In this document: in pieces, positions 1-8,206 of the stretch | Position numbering within the stretch: the first letter of the stretch is position 1 | Layout: each line of letters begins with the position of its first letter | Source of the DNA: JAWLFY01 sp964462125 | Lineage (GTDB): Bacteria > Planctomycetota > Planctomycetia > Pirellulales > Pirellulaceae | Length of the DNA stretch: 26,524 nucleotides | Assembly: GCA_964462125.1 (NCBI GenBank) | Contig: CAYWXT010000055.1 | Coordinates: forward strand, 1-26,524 | Reading direction: 5' to 3' | The notes under the pieces: generated by a model | Database searches by the model: none | The model's input: the letters and a program-made list of their open reading frames with translations, nothing else | What the model was told of the DNA's origin: nothing | Made by a program: the position numbers and the translations under genes

Positions 1-43
1 CGGGCCAAGCTGAGACCGCCCGCAGCCACCAGGAACCTTAACG

Positions 44-1042
44 ATGGGCGTCAATTGGAACGCATTTGTCGAACAGATCCGTCACTACGAGTCGTTCGTG
101 CTGGTCAGCCACCTGCGTCCCGACTGTGACGCCCTGGGGAGTGAGTTGGGGATGGCCGAGGTGTTGCGCTCGGTCGGCAAGCAGGTGCGGATCATCAATG
201 CGCACCGAACTCCGCCGCCGCTGGAGTTTCTCGACCCAGCGGGCCACATTGAAGTGTTGGGGGATGGCGTCGAGGCGGAGGAGATTTCGGCCGACTGCAT
301 CATGGTGCTCGACACCAGCGCCTGGGGGCAACTCGGCGACATGGGAGACGTGATCCGGCAGTCATCCGCTGACAAGATCATCGTCGACCATCATGTCGGC
401 GAGGATGACTTGGGGGCGATGCTTTACAAGGATTACCAAGCTGAAGCGACGGGGCATTTGGTCGTCCAGGCGGCCGATGCATTGGGCGTTCCGCTGACGC
501 GAGCGATCGCATTTCCGTTGTTTGCCGCGATCGCCACCGACACCGGCTGGTTCCGCTTTGGGAGCGTGACAGCGGAAACCTATCGCGTCGTCGCTCGGCT
601 GGTCGATGCCGGCGTGGTTCCCTGCGAGATTTACGAGGACCTGTACGAGCGCGACACACTGGCGCGGCTCAAGCTACGGGGCTTGATCATGTCTCGAACC
701 GAAACCGAGCTGGACGGGGCGCTGGCGTACACCTACGTGAACAAAGAAGACTTCGCCACGATGGGGGCGTCGCCGAGCGACACGGAGGACTCGATCAACC
801 AGCTGCTAACGGTCCACGGCACCAAAGCGGCGGTGATCATGATCGGGCAGGTCCGTGGTGGTTATAAGATGAGTTTCCGCAGCCGCTGCGGGATGGATTG
901 CAACGAGGTAGCCCAGCAGTTCGGTGGCGGCGGGCACAAGGCGGCCGCCGGGGCGTTTCTCGAAGGCTCACTCGAGGAGGTCCGCGAGCGGGTGCTGCCG
1001 GTCGTGCGCGAAGCGGTCCACGAAGCGGTTACTTCAGCATGA
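44..1042 (+). CDS. nrnA: DHH/DHHA1 phosphoesterase, NrnA-like (oligoribonuclease / pAp phosphatase)
   Basis: Predicted cytoplasmic Mn-dependent phosphoesterase that degrades short RNA oligonucleotides and/or 3'-phosphoadenosine-5'-phosphate, by family knowledge of NrnA. The 332-residue length is normal for the family. The N-terminal DHH domain shows SHLRPDCDALGS (residues 22-33), an LDTS motif near residue 90, the VDHH signature, and ATDTGWFRF near residue 165. The C-terminal DHHA1 domain carries the nucleic-acid-binding GGGGHKAAAG loop near residue 300. The ATG is preceded by AGGA (31-34) at a 9-nt spacing. Another open frame ends in TAA at 39-41, two bases before this ATG, so the gene may be the distal member of an operon; in many bacteria an nrnA-like gene follows rbfA, but only 13 codons are visible. 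The last 14 bp overlap the convergent gene that follows. The family is secure, but substrate preference cannot be read from sequence. Confidence 0.9.
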   Translation: MGVNWNAFVEQIRHYESFVLVSHLRPDCDALGSELGMAEVLRSVGKQVRIINAHRTPPPLEFLDPAGHIEVLGDGVEAEEISADCIMVLDTSAWGQLGDMGDVIRQSSADKIIVDHHVGEDDLGAMLYKDYQAEATGHLVVQAADALGVPLTRAIAFPLFAAIATDTGWFRFGSVTAETYRVVARLVDAGVVPCEIYEDLYERDTLARLKLRGLIMSRTETELDGALAYTYVNKEDFATMGASPSDTEDSINQLLTVHGTKAAVIMIGQVRGGYKMSFRSRCGMDCNEVAQQFGGGGHKAAAGAFLEGSLEEVRERVLPVVREAVHEAVTSA

Positions 1043-3035
1043 AGCTGTTCAGGGTCCACCCGTCGTCGGTCGATTCGACGTAGCTGCCGGCCGGTTGGAG
1101 GTACTGTTCGATCTCCTCCATGGGCGGCAGCGTGCTTGCGTCGAGCGGATCGGGCTCGTTCGTTTCCCCGCCGCGAAACAGGCGGCGGAGCAGCGACGCC
1201 CCGACGGAGTCGATATTCTGCAGCTCGCCCTTGCGGAGCAGTTCGTATTTCACTCGCAGGGAAAGTCGGGGGCGGACGATTCGATCGATCGCCACTTGAT
1301 CGGCGCCGAGGTCGCGCAGCGCCTCGCCGGCTTGCTGAAGTGCCGGCATCGGATTTGCCTCCGCGGCCGCCGCATCGGGGGCGCCTTGGAGGACCCGTTG
1401 GGCCGCCAGGATCAACAGGTCTGGATGGCTGGAGAACATCAGGTAGGGCGCGTCCGAACCGGGTCCGCGGTCAACCAGGGCGATCGCCCAATGTTCCAGG
1501 AGCGGTGCTCCCTCTTCGATCTCGGCTTCATCTTCGATCCCGAAATCGGCGAACAGATCCGAATCGAAGTCGTCCTGGGACTGCTCGCGATCGACCACCC
1601 AAACCTGGACTCCCGGCACAGCGTCAATCGTGGTCACGTCCGGCTCGACCTCCATCGCCTTGCGGACCACTTCGCGGATCACGTCGGCATCCTTGACCCG
1701 GATCGCCACCAGCATCCGTTCGGAGTCGATGGTTGCCGGCAGCGTATTGTCGGTGACCAAGATCGCTTGATCGTCCAAATTCGGAAGCACGTTCTTCACG
1801 ATGTCGATTTGAGGGCCCTCTTCGTCGTCGCGAATGTCCTGGACGGTGGGCCGAAAAATATCGTCGCCGAAGGCTTCATTGATCACGGTCTCGGCTGCCC
1901 AAAAGGCGTCTTCCATCTTCCAGTTGAACCGGAGGTAACTGGCGGTCTCGCGATCGACCCAGTCGGGCACCTCATCGCGTTTGGTGTTGGGGAACTGCAG
2001 CATCCGGGCGCCCAATTCGTAGCGGGTCGGCTCGGGAGTCGTCGGCGGCGCCAAGATGTAGCCGCGGTGGAGCAGGTCGAAGCGGTCGAGATTGAGCCCG
2101 ACCACGCCGCCGGCGGCCAGGACGGCATTGAAGCCTTGATTTTCCAACAGCTTCAATATGTCGACCTGTTTTCCGCGATCGACTTCAAACACCTCGCGTA
2201 GAATCCGTCCCATTTGAAACGGGCGAGCGAACCATTCCAAACCGACGATTCCGTCGCTGTCATCCAAGTCGGAGGCGAGTCGCGCGTGGCTGCGATCGGT
2301 GACGGTTTGGTAGGACTCAAGCGTGTTAAATGCCGGTCCCTTGGGCATCCCCGCGATCGAATCGATCAGATCGAACACGACCGAGTCACGATCGGCGGCG
2401 ATGACGCGGGAATCGTCCGCGGTGACCACGATCTCTTCGATCTTCAACTGGCCCGGTTTGGGTTGCCGCCGATAGATACGGACCGTTTGGCCGTTGTGCT
2501 CGACGTCCTCGCGCGCCGCTCCTTGAGCTTTCAGGTCTTGATCAATTTTTTCGAAGGTCGACTCGACTTGATCTTTCAAACCGCGAGCATCGGCGATGAC
2601 GCAAACGGAATAAGGTCGGCGTTTGTCTTTCTCAAACGGAAGCCAAGCCACCACGACCTCGCCAGAGGCGACGTCGTACAGGTCGCTGGGCTTGAGCCCC
2701 ACCTTGGCATCGATCGAATCGAAATAGGATTTTGAACGCTCCCGTTGCGCCTCCAGAAACGGCTCCAGGATCGGGTCGTTCAATAGTTGGCCGATGTTGG
2801 TTTCCTTCCCCGCTTCGCAGAAGCTGGGGAAGTCGGGGATGCGGAGCACCCCAGCGGTCGAGTCGGGCAGCAATTCGGTCGCTGCGACATAGTCGCCGCT
2901 GGCCCCCCCATCGGCATCCCCGTCGGAGCGGCCCCCATCCGGCTGCTGAGCCTCGACAATCCCGGCGGCGGCGAGAACGGCAGCCAGGAGGAGGCAGGAA
3001 CGGAAACCGACGCGGGGGAAGGGGGACGAGTTCAT
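1029..3035 (-). CDS. Secreted DUF3352-like planctomycete protein
   Basis: This is a 668-residue exported protein of unknown function. The chosen ATG (3035) gives a classic signal peptide: a basic start (MNSSPFPRVGFR), a hydrophobic run LLLAAVLAAAG, and likely cleavage after VEA near residue 29. An in-frame extension up to 3155 would bury this signal and run into purB, so I rejected it. After a low-complexity G/D/S linker, the mature part begins with LLPDSTAGVLRIPDFPSF and a DP-x-LEPFLE segment. That is the pattern of DUF3352-like proteins common in planctomycetes (chaperone-like or anchoring role unknown). No catalytic motif is visible. The centre is rich in acidic residues. The gene is divergent from purB (118 bp between starts) and its 3' end overlaps nrnA by 14 bp. 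The coding call is secure; the family assignment is moderate. Confidence 0.8.
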   Translation of the reverse strand: MNSSPFPRVGFRSCLLLAAVLAAAGIVEAQQPDGGRSDGDADGGASGDYVAATELLPDSTAGVLRIPDFPSFCEAGKETNIGQLLNDPILEPFLEAQRERSKSYFDSIDAKVGLKPSDLYDVASGEVVVAWLPFEKDKRRPYSVCVIADARGLKDQVESTFEKIDQDLKAQGAAREDVEHNGQTVRIYRRQPKPGQLKIEEIVVTADDSRVIAADRDSVVFDLIDSIAGMPKGPAFNTLESYQTVTDRSHARLASDLDDSDGIVGLEWFARPFQMGRILREVFEVDRGKQVDILKLLENQGFNAVLAAGGVVGLNLDRFDLLHRGYILAPPTTPEPTRYELGARMLQFPNTKRDEVPDWVDRETASYLRFNWKMEDAFWAAETVINEAFGDDIFRPTVQDIRDDEEGPQIDIVKNVLPNLDDQAILVTDNTLPATIDSERMLVAIRVKDADVIREVVRKAMEVEPDVTTIDAVPGVQVWVVDREQSQDDFDSDLFADFGIEDEAEIEEGAPLLEHWAIALVDRGPGSDAPYLMFSSHPDLLILAAQRVLQGAPDAAAAEANPMPALQQAGEALRDLGADQVAIDRIVRPRLSLRVKYELLRKGELQNIDSVGASLLRRLFRGGETNEPDPLDASTLPPMEEIEQYLQPAGSYVESTDDGWTLNSFMLK

Positions 3036-3153
3036 TCGACATCCGGGAATTTCGGAAGCAACGTTCGGGGTACAACGAATTGCAGACCCACCGCCAACCA
3101 GTATGTTATCGAACTCGTTTTCTTCCCGAAACGCCGTATTTGCTAGTGGTGGC

Positions 3154-4590
3154 ATGATCGATTCGACTTTCCGGCCTTACCAGAACCCTCTGATCGAGCG
3201 GTATGCATCCCGGGAGATGGCTCTTCAGTGGGGCCCGGAGCGGCGATTTCGAACGTGGCGGGGCTTGTGGGTCGCCTTGGCCGAGGCTGAAAAAGAGTTG
3301 GGAATTCCGATCAGCGACGCCCAGCTGGACCAACTTCGCCGCTTCCAGGACCAGCTGAATCTGGATCGGGCGGCGGAGTACGAGCGGAAATTGCGGCACG
3401 ACGTGATGGCCCATGTCCACGCCTATGGAGAGCAATGCCCGGAGGCCCGGCCGATCATCCACCTGGGGGCCACCAGCTGTTTCGTCACCGATAACGCCGA
3501 TCTGATCCTGATTCGGGAATCCTTGCAACGGGTCGCCGCCCGTTTGGCAGCGGTGATCGACCGACTAGCCCACTTCGCCGCCCGGTGGCGGTCCCTCCCC
3601 TGCCTCGCCTTCACCCACTATCAGCCGGCCCAGCCGACCACGGTCGGCAAACGGACCTGCCTCTGGATCTACGACCTGGTGCTCGACCTGCACGAGATCG
3701 AACACCGCCTGGGGCAACTGCGTTCGCGGTGCGCCAAGGGGACGACCGGGACGCAGGCGAGTTTTCTGCAGCTGTTCGGAGGCGACCAGGACAAGGTGCG
3801 GCGGCTGGAACAATTGGTCTCGGAAAAGCTCGGGTTCGACCAGACCTACACCGTGACCGGCCAAACCTACCCGCGGAAGGTCGACAGTCAGCTCCTGGAT
3901 GCCTTGTCGGGGATCGCTCAAAGCTTGCATAAATCAGCCACCGACCTGCGGCTGCTGGCGGGCCGCAAAGAGCTGGAGGAGCCGTTCGAGTCAGATCAAA
4001 TCGGCAGTTCAGCGATGGCGTACAAGCGGAACCCGATGCGGTGTGAACGGATCTGCGCCCTGAGCCGTTACGTCATCAGCCTGCAGAGCAGCCCGGCGAT
4101 GACCGCGGCGACGCAGTGGATGGAGCGGACGCTCGACGACAGCGCCAACCGCCGGCTGGTGATCCCCCAAGCATTTCTGGCGATCGATGCCGTCTTGGTG
4201 CTGATGCAGAACGTCGCCGAGGGGATGGTCGTCTATCCGAAAACGATCGCGCGAAACTTGGCCGCCGAACTCCCCTTCATGGCGACCGAGAACATCTTGA
4301 TGCGAGCGGTTGCCAACGGCGGCGACCGTCAAGAACTGCACGAAAAGATTCGCGTCCACAGCCAAGCGGCCGCGACCCAGGTCAAGGACGAAGGAGCCGA
4401 CAACGATCTGCTGCATCGACTTCGCGACGATCCCGCGTTCGCGGGAACCGACCTCGATGCGGCGACCGACCCTCTCGCCTTCGTCGGCCGGGCCCCGGAA
4501 CAGGTCGACGAGTTCATCGCCGAGCAGATCGAACCGATCCGCTGGCGGTATGGTGACGGGAAGGGACTCAGTGCGGAGGTGACGGTTTAG
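3154..4590 (+). CDS. purB: Adenylosuccinate lyase, eukaryote-type
   Basis: Catalyses removal of fumarate from SAICAR and from adenylosuccinate in purine synthesis; acts in the cytoplasm as a homotetramer (family knowledge). The 478-residue length fits. Visible features are FRTWRGLWVALAEAE near the N-terminus, RHDVMAHVHA (81-90), IIHLGATSC (101-109), the catalytic-histidine motif FTHYQPAQ (153-160), KGTTGTQASFLQLF, and the fumarate-lyase signature GSSAMAYKRNP (284-294) with the mobile catalytic serine. ERTLDDSANRR and ELPFMATEN follow. These blocks match the animal ADSL type better than the short B. subtilis type. The start at 3154 was chosen because the protein then begins at the conserved YQNPLIERYAS region; an in-frame upstream start at 3103 adds 17 unconserved residues. 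No strong Shine-Dalgarno sequence is seen. The gene is convergent with ppk. Confidence 0.95.
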   Translation: MIDSTFRPYQNPLIERYASREMALQWGPERRFRTWRGLWVALAEAEKELGIPISDAQLDQLRRFQDQLNLDRAAEYERKLRHDVMAHVHAYGEQCPEARPIIHLGATSCFVTDNADLILIRESLQRVAARLAAVIDRLAHFAARWRSLPCLAFTHYQPAQPTTVGKRTCLWIYDLVLDLHEIEHRLGQLRSRCAKGTTGTQASFLQLFGGDQDKVRRLEQLVSEKLGFDQTYTVTGQTYPRKVDSQLLDALSGIAQSLHKSATDLRLLAGRKELEEPFESDQIGSSAMAYKRNPMRCERICALSRYVISLQSSPAMTAATQWMERTLDDSANRRLVIPQAFLAIDAVLVLMQNVAEGMVVYPKTIARNLAAELPFMATENILMRAVANGGDRQELHEKIRVHSQAAATQVKDEGADNDLLHRLRDDPAFAGTDLDAATDPLAFVGRAPEQVDEFIAEQIEPIRWRYGDGKGLSAEVTV

Positions 4591-4610
4591 GACCGTGCGG
4601 GGCGGAGGAT

Positions 4611-4646
4611 TACCCCTCGTCTCGCGGCTACCCCTCGTCTCGCGGC
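4611..4646. repeat. 18-bp perfect tandem duplication spanning the ppk stop codon
   Basis: Two identical adjacent copies of TACCCCTCGTCTCGCGGC lie at 4611-4628 and 4629-4646. The second copy encodes the last residues of Ppk (PRDEG) and most of its TAG stop. The first copy lies just downstream and would end in an in-frame TAA. The duplication therefore sits in the 38-bp space between the convergent ends of purB and ppk. It was read directly from the sequence; the likely origin is replication slippage. Confidence 0.9.
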
Positions 4647-6880
4647 TGGTGCGTTTCGAACGTGCTGCGGCGAGTCGCGGTTGCTTCCTCGACCGCGGCG
4701 GCGACTCGGTCGTAGAGGACTCGCTGCGAGCGGATTGCGGGCTCGCCGTGGCGCTGACGGATTCGCTCATACATCCCGCTGGGGAGCATCTTCCAAGCGT
4801 TCACGTTGTCCTGGAAATAGACTCGGAGGGTGTCGAGGAGTTTCTTGCGGCACCCCGGATCGGTAACGGGGACCAGCAATTCGACTCGCCGATCGAGGTT
4901 TCGCGGCATCCAGTCGGCGCTGCTGATGAACAGCTGGTCGTCTCCCCCATGCCGAAAGTAGATGACCCGTGCGTGTTCGAGAAAGCGGTCGACAATGGAG
5001 ACGACCTCGATCGACTCGCTGAGTCCCTTGACCCCGGGCCGGAGACAGCAGATGCCGCGGACGTTGAGTCGAACCTTGACCCCCGCAAGACTGGCGACAT
5101 AGAGGGCGTCGATGATTTGCGTATCGACCAGCGCATTGAGTTTGACCACGATCTCGGCTTCCTGGCCTTCGCGGCACCGCTGCGTCTCCGCCTCGATCAG
5201 ATCGACGAGCCGTTGCCGGAGGCTGATCGGGGCGGCTGCGAGTTGTTGCAGTGGTCGTGGTTGGCTGGCGCCGGTAACGGCGTTGAAGAAGGTCGTCGCG
5301 TCGGTGCCGAGCACCTCGTCGCACGTCAGCAGCGATACGTCGCTGTACAGCCGCGCCGTCACTTCGTTGTAGTTCCCGGTTCCAAAATGGACATAGCGGA
5401 CGATCCCCTGAGGTTCGCGGCGAACGATGATGCAGACCTTGGCATGGGTCTTCAGCCCCCGCAGTCCATAAATGACTTGGACCCCCGAGCGTTCCATTTC
5501 CCGCGCCCACTCGATGTTCCGCGCCTCATCAAAGCGGGCCTTCAGTTCGACGATTGCGGAGACATATTTGCCATACTCCGCGGCGCGTTTCAGCGCGGCG
5601 ACGATCGGACTGTTGCGGCTGGTCCGGTACAGGCACTGCTTGATCGCCAGGACGTCGGGGTCCGCGGCGGCCTCTTCGATCAACCGCACCACCGGGTCGA
5701 AACGTTCGAATGGATGCACCATCAGCACGTCGCCCGCGGTGATCGTGGAGAACATCGGCTCCTCGACCTCGATCTCCGGCGTCGCCAAGGGGGGCCAAGG
5801 CGGGTCCCGATGTTCGTCGAACCCTTCCAATCCATGGAGAGTGAAGAGGTACGTCAGGTCGAGCGGCCCGTCGATGCGGTACAGGTCCTGACTGCCCAGT
5901 TCCAGCGTTTCGGTCAGGTAGGCGATCGTCTCGTCGCTAGCGGACGCCTTCAACTCCAATCGCACCACTCGCGACTGGCGACGGGAATCGAGCACCTCCT
6001 CCATGTCTCCCATCAAGTCCCCGGCGGCGTCCTCACGAAGCTGGATATCGGCATTGCGTGTGATGCGAAACGGGACGCATTCGAGTACCTCTCGCTCTGG
6101 AAAAAACTCACTCACATGGTGCGTGACGAGATCTTCCAGCAACACGTAGGCGAAACCGCGATCGGACGGCAAGGCAACGACACGGGGGACGGTGCGTCCG
6201 AGCGGGATGACGGCAAAGTGCGACCCCTCGGCCTCAACCTCCTCCGGCTCGCGATGTTTTCCCCGGGCGTCGACGTCGGCCCGCAATCGGACGCAGAGGT
6301 GAATCCCCAGTCCGGCCAGCATCGGAAAGGGACGGTCCTGCAACGCTTGGGGCGAGAGAACCGCGGTGACATCCCCCCGCAGTTGTTGTTCCGCCGCCGA
6401 CGCAATCCGCTCCCCGCATCGGCTCAGGTCGATTCGCTCGATCGAGGCCTGGTTGAGTTCCGGTTCCATCCGGTCGCGCAGCAATTGGTGCTGGCGGGAA
6501 ACCAAGGTGTGACAGCGCTGCGAGACCGCCTGCAATTGCTCACCGACGGTCAACCCGGCCGGATCGGTCACCAGGGCGTTTCGCTCGAACTGCAGCTTCA
6601 ATCCACCCACTCGAACCATCACGAACTCGTCCAGGTTCGAGCCGGTGATCGCCAGGAACTTCGCCCGCTCCAACAACGGCAACGACTCGTCGGCCGCCTG
6701 CTCCAAAACCCGCTGGTTGAACTCCAGCCACCCCAGTTCGCGGTTCATGAAGCGGTCCGGCGGCAAGCTGGTCGCCCCGGTCCGACCGTGATCCGCCCCG
6801 TGGCGTCCAGACTTGGCGGGCTCAATTGGTTTCGCGGACACAGGGACTCCCGTTACACTGCCATGAAAAACGAATTCCAT
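4628..6880 (-). CDS. ppk1: Polyphosphate kinase 1
   Basis: Transfers the ATP gamma-phosphate reversibly onto inorganic polyphosphate; typically peripheral to the inner membrane. At 750 residues it is slightly longer than the usual 690-700. The domain order is as expected: N-domain starting FMNRELGWLEFNQRVLEQA (from residue 44), a head domain, then two phospholipase-D-like C domains. Key features are HHVSEFFP, the ATP-site stretch LAIKQCLYRTS, KARFDEARNIEWA, LKTHAKV with the autophosphorylated histidine (H479 here), HFGTGNYNE, the second histidine in EHARV (H636), and SSADWMPRNLDRR. The first 43 residues are not conserved; the true start could be the internal ATG at 6748, but that would leave only one residue before the conserved block. 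The gene is divergent from the transglutaminase-like gene (75 bp apart). Confidence 0.95.
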   Translation of the reverse strand: MEFVFHGSVTGVPVSAKPIEPAKSGRHGADHGRTGATSLPPDRFMNRELGWLEFNQRVLEQAADESLPLLERAKFLAITGSNLDEFVMVRVGGLKLQFERNALVTDPAGLTVGEQLQAVSQRCHTLVSRQHQLLRDRMEPELNQASIERIDLSRCGERIASAAEQQLRGDVTAVLSPQALQDRPFPMLAGLGIHLCVRLRADVDARGKHREPEEVEAEGSHFAVIPLGRTVPRVVALPSDRGFAYVLLEDLVTHHVSEFFPEREVLECVPFRITRNADIQLREDAAGDLMGDMEEVLDSRRQSRVVRLELKASASDETIAYLTETLELGSQDLYRIDGPLDLTYLFTLHGLEGFDEHRDPPWPPLATPEIEVEEPMFSTITAGDVLMVHPFERFDPVVRLIEEAAADPDVLAIKQCLYRTSRNSPIVAALKRAAEYGKYVSAIVELKARFDEARNIEWAREMERSGVQVIYGLRGLKTHAKVCIIVRREPQGIVRYVHFGTGNYNEVTARLYSDVSLLTCDEVLGTDATTFFNAVTGASQPRPLQQLAAAPISLRQRLVDLIEAETQRCREGQEAEIVVKLNALVDTQIIDALYVASLAGVKVRLNVRGICCLRPGVKGLSESIEVVSIVDRFLEHARVIYFRHGGDDQLFISSADWMPRNLDRRVELLVPVTDPGCRKKLLDTLRVYFQDNVNAWKMLPSGMYERIRQRHGEPAIRSQRVLYDRVAAAVEEATATRRSTFETHQPRDEG

Positions 6881-6955
6881 GAAAGGATAAGGAATCCGCC
6901 GCGTCTTCGTGTAGCCTCCGTCTGAACAGGTGTCACATTCCCCGCGAACTTGCCA

Positions 6956-8206
6956 ATGCCCTCCCCTGCCCCATTGTCGCTCCTGTCGATTCTCGCCGTC
7001 GTTGCGGTTTCCGCCGTTTCCGCGGTTGATCTTCCGGCGGCGTCACCCGCTGACGACGGGTTGACGGAATCGACAAGCAAGGCTGCGCCCGATTCACCCG
7101 AGTTGCCCTCGCAGGCTCGGCTGAGCCAGCCCGCGAGCTACCGCGTCGACTTTCGCGTCGCCGTGACGCCGCCGGCCAAGACGCAGCAACTCCGCGTCTG
7201 GGTACCGCTTCCCGCCAGCGACGACGTCCAGGAGATCGGCGACCGCGAGCTGAACACCTTTCCCCGTTCGGTCGCCCCCGAAATCGGCACCGAGCCACAG
7301 TACGGCAATACGTTCGCCTACTTCGAATTCGATTCGCCGACCGGTGCCCAGCTGATCACGCACCGATTCACCGCGACGATCCACCAGGCTGACTGGCAGG
7401 TCGATTACCGTCGCGTCGAACAACCGGAGCAATGGCCGAACTCCTTTACGAAATATCGCCAGGACGATCCCCGGGCCGCAGAATCGGAACAGCTCCGGGA
7501 AGTCATGGGGCAACTCGAGCGGCCAGCACAGCTTGAGGGTTCGGCGCCCCTGGAGGGTCTCGCGTCGACCCAGCTCAAGGGGCTCGCGTCCCGGGAGTCG
7601 AGCACCCGGCGGCTGCTGTCGTCGATGCGATGGGTCGATAAGAATCTGACCTACGATCACGTCAACGCGTCGCTCCAGGCCAACCCATTGCACGGTTTGA
7701 TCCATCGCCGCGGGCACTGCAGCGACTACCACGGGTTGTGCAGCAACCTCGCTCGCCGGGCGGGCTATCCCTCCCGCATCGTCTATGGGCTACACATGTT
7801 CGACAAAGCGTCGCCATCCCACTGCAAGCTGGAACTGTTCCTGCCGCCGTATGGCTGGGTCAGTTACGACCTGAGTGAGACCCAAAAGTTGACGACCGAG
7901 ATCGCACACCGCGATGGATTGTCCGACGGAGAAAAACAGTCACGGATCGAGCGTGTCCGGGGGCGGACGATGCGGGGCTTTCGCGAAAATAGCTGGCTGG
8001 CGGTGACGCGGGGCACGCACTACGACCTGGTGCCCGCCGCGGAGGCGGGGCCGGTCCCCGTCGTCCGCACGATTTACGCCGAAGCCGATGGAGTCCCCCT
8101 GCCCGAGCCTGATCCGGCGAATGACCAGCAGCGTACCTTTGCCTGGATGACCCTGTACCGCGTCGACGGCGACGCGGCGGCCAAACCGTATGATCAGCTG
8201 GATTGA
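6956..8206 (+). CDS. Secreted transglutaminase-like (cysteine peptidase fold) protein
   Basis: Predicted periplasmic or outer-surface protein of 416 residues. The N-terminus (MPSPAPLSLLSILAVVAVSA) is a signal peptide, although it lacks basic residues. A beta-rich middle region resembling proteins of the transglutaminase-like superfamily precedes a C-terminal catalytic core with a visible Cys-His-Asp triad: C255 in RRGHCSDYHGLC, H289 in SPSHCKLELF, and D305 in GWVSYDLSE. The family includes peptidases, cross-linking enzymes and amidases, so the substrate is unknown. Residues about 185-212 form a degenerate repeat (QLEG / PLEG / QLKG units) that looks like a recent insertion in a loop. I chose the ATG at 6956 over a TTG two codons upstream. 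The stop overlaps the next gene's ATG by one base (TGATG), so the two are translationally coupled. Confidence 0.85.
   Translation: MPSPAPLSLLSILAVVAVSAVSAVDLPAASPADDGLTESTSKAAPDSPELPSQARLSQPASYRVDFRVAVTPPAKTQQLRVWVPLPASDDVQEIGDRELNTFPRSVAPEIGTEPQYGNTFAYFEFDSPTGAQLITHRFTATIHQADWQVDYRRVEQPEQWPNSFTKYRQDDPRAAESEQLREVMGQLERPAQLEGSAPLEGLASTQLKGLASRESSTRRLLSSMRWVDKNLTYDHVNASLQANPLHGLIHRRGHCSDYHGLCSNLARRAGYPSRIVYGLHMFDKASPSHCKLELFLPPYGWVSYDLSETQKLTTEIAHRDGLSDGEKQSRIERVRGRTMRGFRENSWLAVTRGTHYDLVPAAEAGPVPVVRTIYAEADGVPLPEPDPANDQQRTFAWMTLYRVDGDAAAKPYDQLD

Noticed and set aside
3..41. Thirteen codons ending in TAA just before nrnA, possibly the end of an upstream gene such as rbfA.
   Set aside because: Too short to identify or support as a feature; mentioned only as context for the nrnA entry.
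924..2201. A 425-codon plus-strand frame overlapping the end of nrnA and the DUF3352-like gene.
   Set aside because: It is antisense to a gene with a clear signal peptide and shows no domain of its own.
3080..3107. TTGCAG and TATGTT with 16-nt spacing, a possible purB promoter.
   Set aside because: Both boxes match consensus poorly and such matches are expected by chance.
4595..6925. A 776-codon open frame on the plus strand covering almost all of ppk.
   Set aside because: It is the antisense of a secure ppk gene in GC-rich DNA; its translation has no recognisable motif and unnatural composition.
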